Shown: piece after piece, positions 5,336-5,499 of the stretch
Numbering within the stretch: the stretch's first letter is position 1
Layout of the letters: every line of letters begins with the position of its first letter
Source: Natrialbaceae archaeon
Lineage (GTDB): Archaea; Halobacteriota; Halobacteria; Halobacteriales; Natrialbaceae
Assembly: GCA_003552885.1 (NCBI GenBank)
Contig: PUPA01000123.1
Coordinates: 1 to 5,499, forward strand
Length of the DNA stretch: 5,499 nt
Direction of reading: 5' to 3'
Notes under the pieces: model-generated
Database searches by the model: none
What the model saw: the letters and a program-made list of their open reading frames with translations, nothing else
Told to the model about the DNA's origin: nothing
Program-made: the position numbers and the translations under genes

Positions 5336-5499
5336 ATGATCTCGCTCGACGAGGCGGTGACGGCGCGACTCGAGTCCCACGGCACGCGATTCGAGGTGCT
5401 CGTAGATCCCGACGCAGCTCTGGCGATCAAACGCGGGGAGTTCGACGGCGAGCTGACGGAGGTGATCGCCGCCGAGGACGTCTTCGAGGACGCCTCGAC
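5336..5499 (+). CDS. SBDS-family ribosome maturation factor, N-terminal part (3' end outside window)
   Basis: ATG 5336 opens a frame that runs off the window after 54 codons. It begins MISLDEAVTARLESHGTRFE and continues with VLVDPDAALAIKRGEFD and ELTEVIAAEDVFEDAS. This is the start of the FYSH domain of the SBDS (Shwachman-Bodian-Diamond/Sdo1) family: the features are the R-x-E-x-x-G-x-x-FEVLVDP opening, the A-x-x-x-(K/R)-G central strand and the following VFxDAS segment. Family members help release the anti-association factor aIF6 from the new large ribosomal subunit; this function is known mainly from eukaryotes and partly from archaea. The gene follows psmA by 50 nt, the order seen in many archaeal genomes, which supports the call. 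The full protein would be about 240 residues. Confidence 0.9.
   Translation, partial: MISLDEAVTARLESHGTRFEVLVDPDAALAIKRGEFDGELTEVIAAEDVFEDAS

Overview
The window looks like chromosome from an extremely halophilic archaeon (class Halobacteria). The evidence is GC-rich DNA with a strong G/C preference at third codon positions, Asp/Glu-rich proteins, short AT-rich TATA-like boxes about 27 bp ahead of start codons, and archaeal housekeeping genes: RNase P subunits Rnp3 and Rnp2, a 20S proteasome alpha subunit and an SBDS-family ribosome factor. Genus and species cannot be read from it.

Left part (1-2135): the C-terminal end of a probable deazaflavin (F420)-dependent nitroreductase/quinone-reductase-like protein (1-309), then a complete alpha-D-phosphohexomutase, most likely the archaeal GlmM/PMM type (423-1787). 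A small single-domain cupin (1788-2135, minus strand) converges on it. The two stop codons abut with no base between them and form the palindrome TGATCA.

Middle (2136-3128): a 174-bp intergenic region with AT-rich promoter elements separates the cupin from a divergently transcribed regulator of the haloarchaeal TbsP (DUF5821) type. A 6-bp inverted repeat lies between the regulator's TATA box and its start codon.

Right part (3129-5499): rnp3, rnp2, psmA and the start of the SBDS gene, all on the plus strand. This is a piece of the conserved archaeal cluster that links tRNA 5' processing, proteolysis and 60S/50S subunit maturation (the 'exosome superoperon' neighbourhood). rnp3 and rnp2 are 105 nt apart. 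That gap is exactly filled by a 38-codon reading frame overlapping both genes. psmA has a 205-nt upstream region with its own TATA-like box, and it contains a 31-codon GTG-started frame ending 4 nt before the psmA start. SBDS has a TATA-like box at leaderless distance from its ATG.

No tRNA, rRNA, CRISPR array, insertion sequence or phage gene was seen. The window is ordinary core chromosome. I do not see a new multigene system; the points worth a second look are the two micro-ORFs, the candidate operator in front of the TbsP-like gene, and the zero-spacing convergent gene pair.
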